Assembly: GCF_000721235.1 (NCBI RefSeq)
Contig: NZ_JOFH01000020.1
Location: 1 to 64,000 of the forward strand
DNA: 64,000 nucleotides
Reading direction: 5' to 3'
Origin: Streptomyces olivaceus
Lineage (GTDB): Bacteria > Actinomycetota > Actinomycetes > Streptomycetales > Streptomycetaceae
Part shown: piece after piece, positions 48,724 through 57,749 of the stretch
How the letters are laid out: each line of letters opens with the position of its first letter
Position numbering within the stretch: the stretch's first letter is position 1
Made by a program: the position numbers and the translations under genes
Notes under the pieces: model-generated
Seen by the model: the letters and a program-made list of their open reading frames with translations, nothing else
Database searches by the model: none
What the model was told of the DNA's origin: nothing

Positions 48724-49743
48724 ATGCGCCCGAGAATCCTCCGTACCGCCCTCGCAGCCCTCACCGCAGGCCTCGCCGCGGCCGGCTGCCTCACCGCCGC
48801 CGGACCTGCCGCCGCCCAGGGAAGCTCTCCGGGGAACTCCCAGCGGAACGCCTGCTCGCGCTCCGTCTCCCTCGCCGGCTTCTCCGACGTCCTCGACAAG
48901 ACGACGTACGACGGCACCTACGTCGGCAACCTCTCCGCCCTCGCCCCCGACCGGCGCGGCACCGTGGCCGCGCTCGCCGACCGCTCGTCCCTCTTCCGGC
49001 TGGACGCGCGGACCCTGCAGCCGTGGGGCGTGGTCCCGCTCGCCGACGAGGAGGGCGCCGCGCTCGACTCCGAGGGGCTGGTCGTCGACCGGGACGGCAC
49101 CTACCTCGTCTCCTCCGAGACCGAGCCGTCCGTCCGCCGCTACTCCCGCACCGGCGAGATCCTCGGCCGCCTCCCCGTGCCGGACGACCTCCGCACCGCT
49201 CCCGAGGGACGCGCGCAGGAGAACGGGAGCTTCGAGGGGCTGACCCTCCTCCCCGGCGGTCGCACGCTGCTCGCCTCGATGGAGTACCCGCTCGACGGCG
49301 ACCCCGCCGACCTGGTCCGCCTCCAGACCTGGCAGCGGACGCGGGACGGCGGCTTCCGGCTCGGGGACCGGTACACGTACCGGACGGACGCCGGGCTCGG
49401 CGTCTCCGAGGTCACCGCCCTGCCCGACGGGCGCCTGCTCGTCCTGGAGCGGGGCTTCACCTCCGGCGTCGGCAACACGATCCGCCTCCACCTGGCCGAC
49501 CGCCCCGGCCGCGGCACCCCGCGCGGCACCCCGCTCCCCAAGCGGCTCCTCGCCGACCTCGCCGACTGCCCCTCGCTCGGCGCCACCGCCGGGCAGCCCC
49601 AGCCCAACCCGCTCCTCGACAACTTCGAGGGCATGGCCGTCACCGGCCGCTCCCGGGACCGTACGGACGTCCTGATCGTCAGCGACGACAACCAGAACGA
49701 CGTACAGACGACCCGCTTCCTCAGGCTCCGCGTGCGCACGTGA
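48724..49743 (+). CDS. Secreted esterase-like phytase-family protein
   Basis: The 339-residue protein has a signal peptide (LRTALAALTAGLAAAGCLTAAGPAAA) and a beta-propeller domain of the esterase-like-activity-of-phytase group (ALDSEGLVVDRDGTYLVSSETEPSVRRY; NGSFEGLTLLPGGRTLLASMEYPL; DNFEGMAVTGRSRDRTDVLIVSDDNQNDVQTT). TAGGGT (48711-48716) followed by 7 nt and the ATG implies a leaderless mRNA. It is probably a calcium-dependent phosphodiester/phosphomonoester-type hydrolase; the substrate is unknown. Confidence 0.8.
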   Translation: MRPRILRTALAALTAGLAAAGCLTAAGPAAAQGSSPGNSQRNACSRSVSLAGFSDVLDKTTYDGTYVGNLSALAPDRRGTVAALADRSSLFRLDARTLQPWGVVPLADEEGAALDSEGLVVDRDGTYLVSSETEPSVRRYSRTGEILGRLPVPDDLRTAPEGRAQENGSFEGLTLLPGGRTLLASMEYPLDGDPADLVRLQTWQRTRDGGFRLGDRYTYRTDAGLGVSEVTALPDGRLLVLERGFTSGVGNTIRLHLADRPGRGTPRGTPLPKRLLADLADCPSLGATAGQPQPNPLLDNFEGMAVTGRSRDRTDVLIVSDDNQNDVQTTRFLRLRVRT

Positions 49744-49861
49744 GCGACTGCCGCCCGTGAGCGGTGCCCCGAATTGTTACAGCGGGATGAAATCCCACCT
49801 CGCCCGTGTTGGAGCCTTCCGGTAGATCAGGTGAGCAGGACGACCGACCGGAGGGCACCGC

Positions 49862-52800
49862 GTGGACGCGCAACGGGGATGGGCACGACGACTGGCGGCC
49901 TACGCCCGGCGCCATCCCAAGGACGTCGTACTGGCTCTCGGCGCCTCGCTGGGCGGCATGGCGGTCATGGCCCTCGTCCCCCTGATCACCAAGGTGATCA
50001 TCGACGACGTGATCGGTGCGAAGGCCCGGTCCATGGCCGTCTGGGCCGGGCTCCTCGTCGGCGCCGCGGCCGTCGTCTACGTCCTGGCGTACATCCGCCG
50101 CTACTACGGCGGCCGCCTCGCCCTCGACGTCCAGCACGACCTGCGCACCGACATGTACGCGACGATCATGCGGCTGGACGGGCGACGGCAGGACGAGCTG
50201 TCCACGGGACAGGTCGTCGGGCGGGCGACCAGCGACCTCCAGCTGATCCAGAGCCTGCTCTTCATGCTCCCGATGACCATCGGGAACGTGCTGCTCTTCC
50301 TGATCTCCCTGGGCATCATGGCCTGGCTGTCCCCGCCGCTCACCCTGATCGCGCTGGCCGTCGCCCCGGCGCTGTGGTTCATCGCCCGCCGCAGCCGGAC
50401 CCGCCTGCACCCCGCCACCTGGTACGCGCAGGCGCAGGCCGCGGCCGTCGCCGGGGTGGTCGACGGCTCGGTCGGCGGCGTACGCGTCGTGAAGGGCTTC
50501 GGGCAGGAGGAGCAGGAGACCGGGAAGCTGCGGGAGGTCGGGCGCAGGCTCTTCGCCGGACGGCTGCGGACGATCAGGCTGAACGCCACCTACACCCCGG
50601 CCCTCCAGGCCGTCCCCGCGCTCGGGCAGGTCGCCATGCTGGCCCTCGGCGGCTGGCTGGCGGTGCGCGGGCACATCACGCTCGGCACCTTCGTCGCCTT
50701 CTCCACCTACCTCGCCCAGCTCGTCGGCCCGGTCCGCATGCTCGCCATGGTCCTCACCGTCGGCCAGCAGGCCCGTGCCGGCACCGAGCGGGTCCTGGAG
50801 CTGATCGACACCGAGCCCGCGATCAAGGACGGCACGAAGGTGCTGCCGGCCGACGCCCCCGCGACCGTCGAGTTCGACGACGTCGCCTTCGGCTACGACA
50901 CGGACGGCGAGGACGGCCGCCCGGTCCTCGACGGGCTCTCCTTCGAGATCCGCGCCGGCGAGACGCTCGCCGTCGTCGGCTCCTCCGGTTCCGGCAAGTC
51001 CACGGTCTCGCTGCTCCTGCCGCGCTTCTACGACGTGCGGCGCGGCGCCGTCCTCGTCGGCGGGCACGACGTGCGCGAGCTGACCCTGGACTCGCTGCGG
51101 GCCGCCGTCGGGCTGGTGCCCGAGGACTCCTTCCTCTTCTCCGACACCGTGCGCGCCAACATCGCGTACGGCCGCCCCGACGCCACCGACGAGGAGGTCG
51201 AGGCCGCGGCACGGGCGGCGCAGGCCCACGGGTTCATCGGCGACCTGCCCGACGGGTACGACACGACCGTCGGCGAACACGGACTGACCCTCTCCGGCGG
51301 CCAGCGCCAGCGCGTCGCGCTCGCCCGGGCGATCCTCACCGACCCCCGCCTGCTGGTCCTCGACGACGCCACCTCCGCCGTGGACGCCCGCGTCGAGCAC
51401 GAGATCCACGAGGCGCTGAAGCAGGTCATGCGGGACCGCACCACGCTCCTCATCGCGCACCGCCGCTCCACCCTCGGCCTCGCCGACCGCATCGCCGTCC
51501 TCGACCGCGGCCGCCTCGCCGACCTCGGCACCCACGAGGAGCTGCAGGAACGCTCCGCCCTCTACCGGCGCCTGCTCACCGACCCCGACGAACTCGGCGG
51601 CGTCTCGCCCGGGCACACCCGCCCCGCCGAAAAGCTGGAGGACACCTCCGTACGCGACGAGCTGGACGCCGAGTTCGACGCCGAGCGCGGGGTCACGCCC
51701 CGGCTGTGGACCGGCGACCGGACCCCGAAGGACGCCGCCCTCGCGGGCACCCCGGCCACCCCGGAACTCCTCGCCCGGGTGGACGCGCTGCCCCCGGCGG
51801 ACGGCACTCCGGACGTCGACGAGGCCAGGGCGGTCCGGCCGGAGGAGTCCTACGGCCTGCGCCGCCTGCTGGCCGGCTTCCGCACCCCCCTGCTGATCAG
51901 CCTCGCCCTCGTCGCAGTGGACGCGGGCACGGGCCTGCTGCTGCCCGTACTGATCCGGCACGGCATCGACGAGGGCGTCACACAGCTCGCCCTCGGCGCG
52001 GTCTGGGCTGCCTCGCTGCTCGGGCTGCTCGCCGTGCTCGCCCAGTGGACGGCGCAGACCGGCGAGATCCGGATGACCGGCCGCACGGGCGAACGGATCC
52101 TGTACTCGCTCCGGCTGAAGATCTTCTCCCAGCTCCAGCGGCTCGGACTCGACTACTACGAGCGCGAGCTGACCGGCCGGATCATGACCCGGATGACGAC
52201 GGACGTGGACGCGCTGTCCACGTTCCTGCAGACCGGCCTGGTCACCGCCTTCGTCTCGGTCGTCACGTTCTTCGGCATCCTCGTCGCGCTGCTGGTGATC
52301 GACGTGCAGCTGGCGTTCGTCGTCTTCGCGACGCTGCCGCCGCTGATCATCGCCACGTACTTCTTCCGCCGGGCCAGCGTGAAGGCGTACGAGCTGGCCC
52401 GCGAGCGGGTCTCCACGGTCAACGCCGACCTCCAGGAGTCGGTGGCCGGGCTGCGGATCGTGCAGGCCTTCCGGCGCGAGCACGACGGCGGGCGCCGGTT
52501 CGCCGAGCGCAGCGACGGCTACCGGCAGGCCCGCATCCGCGGCCAGTGGCTGATCTCGGTCTACTTCCCGTTCGTGCAGCTGCTGTCGTCGGCCGCCGCG
52601 GCGGCCGTACTGATCGTCGGCGGCACGCGGATCGACAACGCGACCCTGACGACCGGTGCGCTGGTCGCGTACCTGCTCTACATCGACCTGTTCTTCGCGC
52701 CGGTCCAGCAGCTCTCCCAGGTCTTCGACGGCTACCAGCAGGCGTCCGTCTCCCTCGGCCGCATCCAGGAACTCCTGCGCGAGCCCGCCTCCACCCGGAC

Positions 52801-53593
52801 CGCCGACCGGCCCCGCGGGGTGACGTCCCTGCGGGGCGAGATCGCCTTCGAGGACGTGCACTTCCGGTACGGCGACGAGGAGGAGGCCCTCACCGGCATC
52901 GACCTGCGCATCCCCGCCGGGCAGACCGTCGCCTTCGTCGGCGAGACCGGCGCGGGCAAGTCGACGCTGGTCAAGCTGGTGGCCCGGTTCTACGACCCGA
53001 CCGGCGGCCGGGTCACCGCCGACGGGCAGGACCTGCGCGCCCTCGACCTGACCGCCTACCGGCACCGGCTGGGCGTCGTCCCGCAGGAGGCGTACCTCTT
53101 CCCCGGCACCGTCCGGGACGCCATCGCCTACGGCCGCCCCGACGCCACCGACGCCCAGGTGGAGGCGGCGGCACGGGCGGTGGGCGCCCACGAGATGATC
53201 GCCACCCTCACCGGCGGCTACCTCCACGAGGTCGCCGAACGCGGCCGCAACCTCTCCGCCGGCCAGCGCCAGCTCATCGCGCTGGCCCGCGCGGAACTCG
53301 TCGACCCGGACGTACTGCTCCTCGACGAGGCCACGGCCGCCCTGGACCTGGCCACCGAGGCGCAGGTCAACCACGCCACCGACCGCATAGCGGGACGCCG
53401 TACGACGCTCGTCGTCGCCCACCGGCTGACCACCGCCGCCCGCGCGGACCGCGTCGTCGTCATGGCCGACGGACGGGTCGCCGAGGACGGCACGCACGAC
53501 GAACTCCTCGCGCTCGACGGCCGGTACGCCCGGCTGTGGCGGACCTTCGTCGGCGCGGCCGAACCGGAGGAGCCGGTCGGCGCGGCGCACTGA
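49862..53593 (+). CDS. Fused ABC exporter (two half-transporters in one chain)
   Basis: The 1243-residue protein is TMD-NBD-TMD-NBD. The first NBD has GSSGSGKST, LSGGQRQRVALARAI and Walker B VLDDATSAVD; its residue after the Walker-B Asp is Asp, not Glu. The second NBD has GETGAGKSTL, LSAGQRQLIALARAEL and LLLDEATAALDL with the catalytic Glu. This is the asymmetric pattern of heterodimeric exporters with one degenerate ATP site. The GTG start has GGAGGG 6 nt upstream. The substrate is unknown; it might handle drugs, lipids or peptides. The lasso cluster begins 380 nt later, but a dedicated ABC pair lies inside that cluster. Confidence 0.9.
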   Translation: MDAQRGWARRLAAYARRHPKDVVLALGASLGGMAVMALVPLITKVIIDDVIGAKARSMAVWAGLLVGAAAVVYVLAYIRRYYGGRLALDVQHDLRTDMYATIMRLDGRRQDELSTGQVVGRATSDLQLIQSLLFMLPMTIGNVLLFLISLGIMAWLSPPLTLIALAVAPALWFIARRSRTRLHPATWYAQAQAAAVAGVVDGSVGGVRVVKGFGQEEQETGKLREVGRRLFAGRLRTIRLNATYTPALQAVPALGQVAMLALGGWLAVRGHITLGTFVAFSTYLAQLVGPVRMLAMVLTVGQQARAGTERVLELIDTEPAIKDGTKVLPADAPATVEFDDVAFGYDTDGEDGRPVLDGLSFEIRAGETLAVVGSSGSGKSTVSLLLPRFYDVRRGAVLVGGHDVRELTLDSLRAAVGLVPEDSFLFSDTVRANIAYGRPDATDEEVEAAARAAQAHGFIGDLPDGYDTTVGEHGLTLSGGQRQRVALARAILTDPRLLVLDDATSAVDARVEHEIHEALKQVMRDRTTLLIAHRRSTLGLADRIAVLDRGRLADLGTHEELQERSALYRRLLTDPDELGGVSPGHTRPAEKLEDTSVRDELDAEFDAERGVTPRLWTGDRTPKDAALAGTPATPELLARVDALPPADGTPDVDEARAVRPEESYGLRRLLAGFRTPLLISLALVAVDAGTGLLLPVLIRHGIDEGVTQLALGAVWAASLLGLLAVLAQWTAQTGEIRMTGRTGERILYSLRLKIFSQLQRLGLDYYERELTGRIMTRMTTDVDALSTFLQTGLVTAFVSVVTFFGILVALLVIDVQLAFVVFATLPPLIIATYFFRRASVKAYELARERVSTVNADLQESVAGLRIVQAFRREHDGGRRFAERSDGYRQARIRGQWLISVYFPFVQLLSSAAAAAVLIVGGTRIDNATLTTGALVAYLLYIDLFFAPVQQLSQVFDGYQQASVSLGRIQELLREPASTRTADRPRGVTSLRGEIAFEDVHFRYGDEEEALTGIDLRIPAGQTVAFVGETGAGKSTLVKLVARFYDPTGGRVTADGQDLRALDLTAYRHRLGVVPQEAYLFPGTVRDAIAYGRPDATDAQVEAAARAVGAHEMIATLTGGYLHEVAERGRNLSAGQRQLIALARAELVDPDVLLLDEATAALDLATEAQVNHATDRIAGRRTTLVVAHRLTTAARADRVVVMADGRVAEDGTHDELLALDGRYARLWRTFVGAAEPEEPVGAAH

Positions 53594-53973
53594 CCCGCCC
53601 GGCCGCGCCGGCGGCCGTGCGACGTCCACGGCGCGCCGTACGCCTGTGCGCGGGGGCTGTACCGACCTGTGCGCAGGTGCCGCCGCGCCGCTCGACCGCG
53701 TCTCCCGGTACTCCCGGTACTCCCGCCGGAGGCGCGGACGGTCGCCACGACGCCGTCCGCGGTGGTGGGCGGACTGTTGGGCACACAGACCACCTCGCGC
53801 AGACCTCCTCGCACAGGCGCTTGTCACTCGAACAGGTGTCGTGCGCCCGAGTGGCCCGGTCCATAGCGTTGTGCCAGGCGGACGGGCCGAGTGAGCGCAA
53901 CGGATCGTCCCGTCGGACCGACACCCGGCGTCCGGGACCGACCGGCGCCACTCGACAGACGGAGGTGGCTTTC
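53594..53973 (+). other. Upstream region of the lasso-peptide cluster
   Basis: This 380-bp region has no gene. It has palindromes ACGGCGCGCCGT (53628-53639) and the dyad ACCTGTGCGCAGGT, tandem TCCCGGTAC copies, a candidate -10 TAGCGT at 53864-53869, and the precursor ribosome site GGAGGT at 53961-53966. The promoter is probably here, but I cannot place a convincing -35. Confidence 0.5.
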
Positions 53974-54096
53974 ATGGCCAAGGAAGACGTGTACGAGGTT
54001 CCCGCCCTGATCGAGGTCGGCGACTTCGCCGAGCTCACCCAGCTGACGTCCCAGGGCTACTGGATCGACAGCCCGTGGGGCGCCTGGTGGCTCTGA
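53974..54096 (+). CDS. Lasso peptide precursor (A), Trp-rich core
   Basis: The 40-residue precursor has a 23-residue leader that fits the actinobacterial pattern YxxPxLx3Gx5Tx exactly: Tyr7, Pro10, Leu12, Gly16 and Thr22 at -2. The predicted core is residues 24-40, LTSQGYWIDSPWGAWWL. Leu1 would be joined to Asp9 in a nine-residue macrolactam ring; the eight-residue tail holds three Trp. There is no Cys, so it is a class II lasso peptide. Hand-calculated neutral monoisotopic mass after ring closure is about 2046.96. GGAGGT lies 7 nt before ATG. Followed by the cyclase gene on the same strand. Confidence 0.9.
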   Translation: MAKEDVYEVPALIEVGDFAELTQLTSQGYWIDSPWGAWWL

Positions 54097-54262
54097 GCCA
54101 CCCGTAGGCCCCACGGGGCCGGGTGACGCGGGAAGCGGCGCCGGAGCAGCAGTCCCACGCACCGGCCGTCCGCTGCCCGGTCACTCCACATCGGGGGAGA
54201 GGTCCGGCCGACTCCACACGCCGGCCGGGCCGCCCCCCTCGGCACTCCGGTGGAGGATACGC

Positions 54263-56095
54263 ATGGAGTTCGTGGTACTTCCCGACCATCCGGCCGGTGC
54301 CGAGGTCCTCGCATCGGTGCCGTCTCCCGGGCTGCCGCGCCCCAAGGTGCTGGAGCACCACTCCGGGCGCCCCTGGCTCGTGGGCGACTGGCCGGACGAC
54401 GAGATCGTGTGCGTCGGCACTGGTCCGCGCCGCCTGGTGCTGCTCGGTTGCGCGGGAGTCGACCCCGGGGCCCTGGCGGCCCGGCTGGACCGGGCCCGGT
54501 CCCCGGCGGACCTGGACGACCTCGCCCGCCTGCCCGCCGGCAGCTTCCACCTGGTCGCCTCGCTCGACGGCGAGGTGCGGGTCCAGGGCACCCTGTCCAC
54601 CGCGTGCCAGGTCTTCTACACCCGGGCCGCCGGTGTCACGGTGGCGGCCTCCCGGGCCGAGAGCCTCGCCGCCCGCGCCGGCGCGGGCATCGACGAGGAA
54701 CGCGTCGCCCTCGAACTGCTGTCCCCGTTCGGCCCGCCCGCGCCGCTCAGCGAGGGGTCGGTGTGGCGCGGCGTGCGCAGCCCCCGCATCGGGCACTGCC
54801 TGGAGATCCGCCGCGACGGCACCGCCCGTACCCGGCGCTGGTGGACCCCGCCCGAGCCCGAACGCCGGCTCGGCGACGGCGACTTCGTGCGCGAAGCACT
54901 GTTCGACGCCGTCGCGGCACGGACCGCGGGCCAGCCGACGGTGAGCGCCGACCTCTCCGGCGGCCTGGACTCGACGAGCCTCTGCTTCGTCGCCGCCCGC
55001 ACGCCCGGCACGGACCTGGCCACCCTGCACTACGAGGGACACGGCGGCCGGGGCGAGGACCTGGCCCACGCCCGCCGGGCCGCGGAAGCGCTGCCGCAGG
55101 CCCGGCACCTCGTGGTGCCGCCGACGGACACGCCGGACTGGTACGCGCCGTTCGAGCACACCCCGCACGACCGGGAGGGCCCGTTGATGTTCGTCCGGGC
55201 CAGGGCCACCGTCGAGCACCAGGCCGGCCTCGTCGCCTCCCTGGGCGCGCGCCGCCACCTCCAGGGCGTCGGCGGCGACGAACTGTTCCTGCCGGGAGCG
55301 ATGTGCCTGCACGGACTGCTCCGCCGCGACCCGGCGGCCGCGCTGCCGCACATCCGCGCGCTGCGCGCCAAGCGCCGCTGGTCGCTCGCCACGACGGCGC
55401 GCACGATGGCGGCCTCGCCGTCCTACCGCCGCTGGCTGGCCGACGAGGCGGACCAGCTCGACGCGGACCGGTCCTGGGGCTCGGGCGCCTCCTGGGAAAT
55501 CCCGGCCAGGCTGCCGCCCTGGATCACCCGGGACGCCGCGTCGACCGTACGCCGCCTGATGCGCGAGGCGGTCGCGGCGGACCCCGAACCGCTGGCCGCG
55601 CTGCCGGTGCAGCACGAGATGATCTGGATCAACCGGGTCAACGGCACGGTGATGCGCCGCAATTCGAGCATCGGCGCCCACGCGGGCGTCACCTTCCACG
55701 CCCCCTACACCGACGACCGGGTACTGGAGGCGGTCCTGTCCGTGCGGCTGGCCGACCGGGTCGCCACGAACCGGCTCAAGCCGGTGCTCGCACGGGCCCT
55801 GGACGGCGTCGTACCGGCCGGGATCCTGCACCGCACCGGCAAGGACGACGCCAGCCCCACCCTCTACGCGGGCCTGCGCCGGCGCCGCGGCGAACTGCTC
55901 GACCTCGCCGAGGACACGCGCCTGGCCCGCATGGGTCTGATCGACACGGCGGAGCTGCGCCGGCTGCTGCTCGCCACGCACGCCGACACCCGGCCGCTGA
56001 TGCCCTTCGACCCGACCCTCGCCTGCGAGTTGTGGCTGCGGGCCCTGCCCGCGGCGGGCGCGACCACCGCCGCCCCCTCGTCCCGAACGCCATAA
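54263..56095 (+). CDS. Lasso macrolactam synthetase (C, asparagine-synthetase-like)
   Basis: The 610-residue protein has an N-terminal glutaminase-like half and a C-terminal ATP-pyrophosphatase with the PP-loop DLSGGLDSTSL (Ser232). Downstream motifs are LQGVGGDELFLPG and KDDASPTLYAGLRRR. It activates the Asp9 side chain with ATP and closes the ring on the core N-terminus. GGAGGA lies 6 nt from the ATG. This enzyme plus the precursor, RRE and peptidase identify the cluster. Confidence 0.92.
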   Translation: MEFVVLPDHPAGAEVLASVPSPGLPRPKVLEHHSGRPWLVGDWPDDEIVCVGTGPRRLVLLGCAGVDPGALAARLDRARSPADLDDLARLPAGSFHLVASLDGEVRVQGTLSTACQVFYTRAAGVTVAASRAESLAARAGAGIDEERVALELLSPFGPPAPLSEGSVWRGVRSPRIGHCLEIRRDGTARTRRWWTPPEPERRLGDGDFVREALFDAVAARTAGQPTVSADLSGGLDSTSLCFVAARTPGTDLATLHYEGHGGRGEDLAHARRAAEALPQARHLVVPPTDTPDWYAPFEHTPHDREGPLMFVRARATVEHQAGLVASLGARRHLQGVGGDELFLPGAMCLHGLLRRDPAAALPHIRALRAKRRWSLATTARTMAASPSYRRWLADEADQLDADRSWGSGASWEIPARLPPWITRDAASTVRRLMREAVAADPEPLAALPVQHEMIWINRVNGTVMRRNSSIGAHAGVTFHAPYTDDRVLEAVLSVRLADRVATNRLKPVLARALDGVVPAGILHRTGKDDASPTLYAGLRRRRGELLDLAEDTRLARMGLIDTAELRRLLLATHADTRPLMPFDPTLACELWLRALPAAGATTAAPSSRTP

Positions 56096-56104
56096 GGAGG
56101 CCCG

Positions 56105-56362
56105 ATGTCCTTCGCCCTGAAGCCCGGGGTGTCCGTCGCCGACACCGAGCACGGCACCGTCCTGCTCGACGAACGCAGCGGGCGCTACTGGATGCTGAAC
56201 CGCACCGGTGCCGTCGTCCTGCGCTCTCTGCTGGACGGGGAGTCGCCGCAGGAGGCGGCGCGGACGCTGCTGCGGCGCTACCCCGACGCGGCCGACGGGG
56301 CCGGCGGCCACGTGGAGAGCCTGCTCGACGCCCTGCGCACGGCCAAGGTGATCGTCCCGTGA
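56105..56362 (+). CDS. Lasso RRE protein (B1, PqqD-like)
   Basis: The 85-residue PqqD-like RiPP recognition element contains LKPGVSVADTEHGTVLLDERSGRYWMLNRTGAVVLRSL, with the expected beta-beta-alpha order. It binds the leader YxxPxL region and presents the precursor to the peptidase. AAGGAGG lies before ATG, and the stop overlaps the next start (GTGA). Confidence 0.9.
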   Translation: MSFALKPGVSVADTEHGTVLLDERSGRYWMLNRTGAVVLRSLLDGESPQEAARTLLRRYPDAADGAGGHVESLLDALRTAKVIVP

Positions 56363-56784
56363 GCGGGGGAACCACCCTGCGCCTGGAGTCCGCGGACCCC
56401 CCGCCCTGGCCGCTGCGCCCGCCCGCCGTACTCGCCGCCGCGGTGGCACGCGTGCTGACCCGGCTGCCTCCGGCCCGGCTGCGCCGCGTACTGACGTTCG
56501 CGAGCCGGGGCGCGGGCCCCGCGAGCGCGGCGCAGGCGCTGCGGGCGCGCAACGCCGTGGTGCACGTGAGCCTGGCCTGCGCCGGTCCGCGCTGTCTGCA
56601 ACGGTCCGTCGCCGCCGCGCTGCTGTGCCGGCTGGGCGGCACCTGGCCCCAGTGGTGCACCGGTGTGGTCACGGAGCCCTTCGGGGCACACGCCTGGGTG
56701 GCCGTGGACGGCGAGCCCGTGGGCGAGGCCGACGCACACGCGCGCGCCTTCCACGTCATCATGTCCGTACCGCCCCGCCGGTGA
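56359..56784 (+). CDS. Lasso leader peptidase (B2, transglutaminase-like)
   Basis: The 141-residue transglutaminase-like cysteine protease has catalytic Cys79 (AGPRCLQRSVAAALLCR), His111 (FGAHAWVAV) and a third residue at Asp117 or nearby. It cuts the leader after residue 23 together with the RRE protein. Split B1/B2 genes are the usual actinobacterial form. The GTG start overlaps B1, and its own stop overlaps the ABC ATPase start. Confidence 0.9.
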   Translation: MSGGTTLRLESADPPPWPLRPPAVLAAAVARVLTRLPPARLRRVLTFASRGAGPASAAQALRARNAVVHVSLACAGPRCLQRSVAAALLCRLGGTWPQWCTGVVTEPFGAHAWVAVDGEPVGEADAHARAFHVIMSVPPRR

Positions 56785-57716
56785 GCGCCCCCGGCTCCAC
56801 GGCGATCCGCACCCGCGGCCTGCGGCGCGTCTACGGCGGCACCGTGGCCGTGCACGGACTCGACCTGACGGTGGCCGCGGGGGAGAAGTTCGGCTTCCTC
56901 GGCCCCAACGGCGCGGGCAAGTCCACCACCATCGGCATGCTCTCCACTCTCCTGCGTCCCAGCGGCGGGCGGGCGGTCGTGGCGGGAGCGGACGTCGCGC
57001 ACCGCCCCGACGAGGTCAGGCGCAGGATCGGCGTCGTCTTCCAGGACCCCTCCACCGACCGTGAACTGACCGGGTGGCAGAACCTGTACTTCCACGGGCG
57101 CCTGCACGGCATGCCGCGGCGCGAGGTGCGCGCCCGGGCCCGTTCGCTGCTCGACCTGGTGGGCCTCGCCGACCGGGGCGACGCGCCCGTCGGCTCCTAC
57201 TCCGGCGGTATGCGGCGCCGGCTGGAGGTGGCCCGCGCCCTGATGCACCGGCCGCGGGTGCTGTTCCTCGACGAGCCGACGACCGGACTCGACCCGCAGA
57301 GCCGGTCCCAGGTCTGGCAGAAACTGCACGAGCTGGGCCGGCGGGACGGCGTGACCGTCTTCCTGACCACGCACTACCTGGAGGAGGCCGAGAACTGCGA
57401 CCGGATCGCGGTGATGGACCACGGCCGCCTGGTGGCGCAGGGGACGCCCCACGCACTCAAGTCGGCGATCGGCGCCGACGTCGTGCACCTGCGGACGGAC
57501 GACGACCGCAGCACCGCCCGGTCGATCCGCGAGCGGTTCGGTCTGGACGCCGAGGCGACACCGGAGGGCGTGCGGGTCGGCGCGGCGGACGGGGCGGGCT
57601 GGGTTCCGCGGCTCTGCGCCCACCTGACCACGGGCGTCACGTCGGTGACCGTGACGAGACCCAGCCTGGACGACGTTTTCCTGCACCACACCGGCCGCTC
57701 CCTGCGCAACCCGTAG
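56781..57716 (+). CDS. ABC transporter ATPase of the lasso cluster
   Basis: The 311-residue DrrA/CcmA-type ATPase has Walker A GPNGAGKSTT, signature YSGGMRRRLEVARALM, Walker B VLFLDEPTTGLDPQ and a C-terminal extension. It probably powers export of, or immunity to, the lasso peptide with the permease that follows. GTG start overlapping the B2 stop (GTGA). Confidence 0.9.
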   Translation: MSAPGSTAIRTRGLRRVYGGTVAVHGLDLTVAAGEKFGFLGPNGAGKSTTIGMLSTLLRPSGGRAVVAGADVAHRPDEVRRRIGVVFQDPSTDRELTGWQNLYFHGRLHGMPRREVRARARSLLDLVGLADRGDAPVGSYSGGMRRRLEVARALMHRPRVLFLDEPTTGLDPQSRSQVWQKLHELGRRDGVTVFLTTHYLEEAENCDRIAVMDHGRLVAQGTPHALKSAIGADVVHLRTDDDRSTARSIRERFGLDAEATPEGVRVGAADGAGWVPRLCAHLTTGVTSVTVTRPSLDDVFLHHTGRSLRNP

Positions 57717-57749
57717 CGGCCGGACACGAGGACGAGGGAAGGAACCGAC

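Noticed and set aside
49862..53593. The fused exporter as a dedicated lasso transporter
   Set aside because: The lasso genes carry their own ATPase and permease, and a 380-nt gap with its own likely promoter separates the two units. A link cannot be excluded but is not supported.
49721..53827. Long minus-strand open frame opposite the fused ABC exporter
   Set aside because: Its composition is that of an antisense frame; the + strand has full ABC motifs and a ribosome site.
53974..54096. Alternative lasso core starting at Ser26 or Gln27
   Set aside because: Ser26 would give a 7-residue ring, but Thr would be at -1 instead of -2; Gln27 would give a 6-residue ring. Only the cut after residue 23 satisfies both leader spacing and a 9-residue ring.
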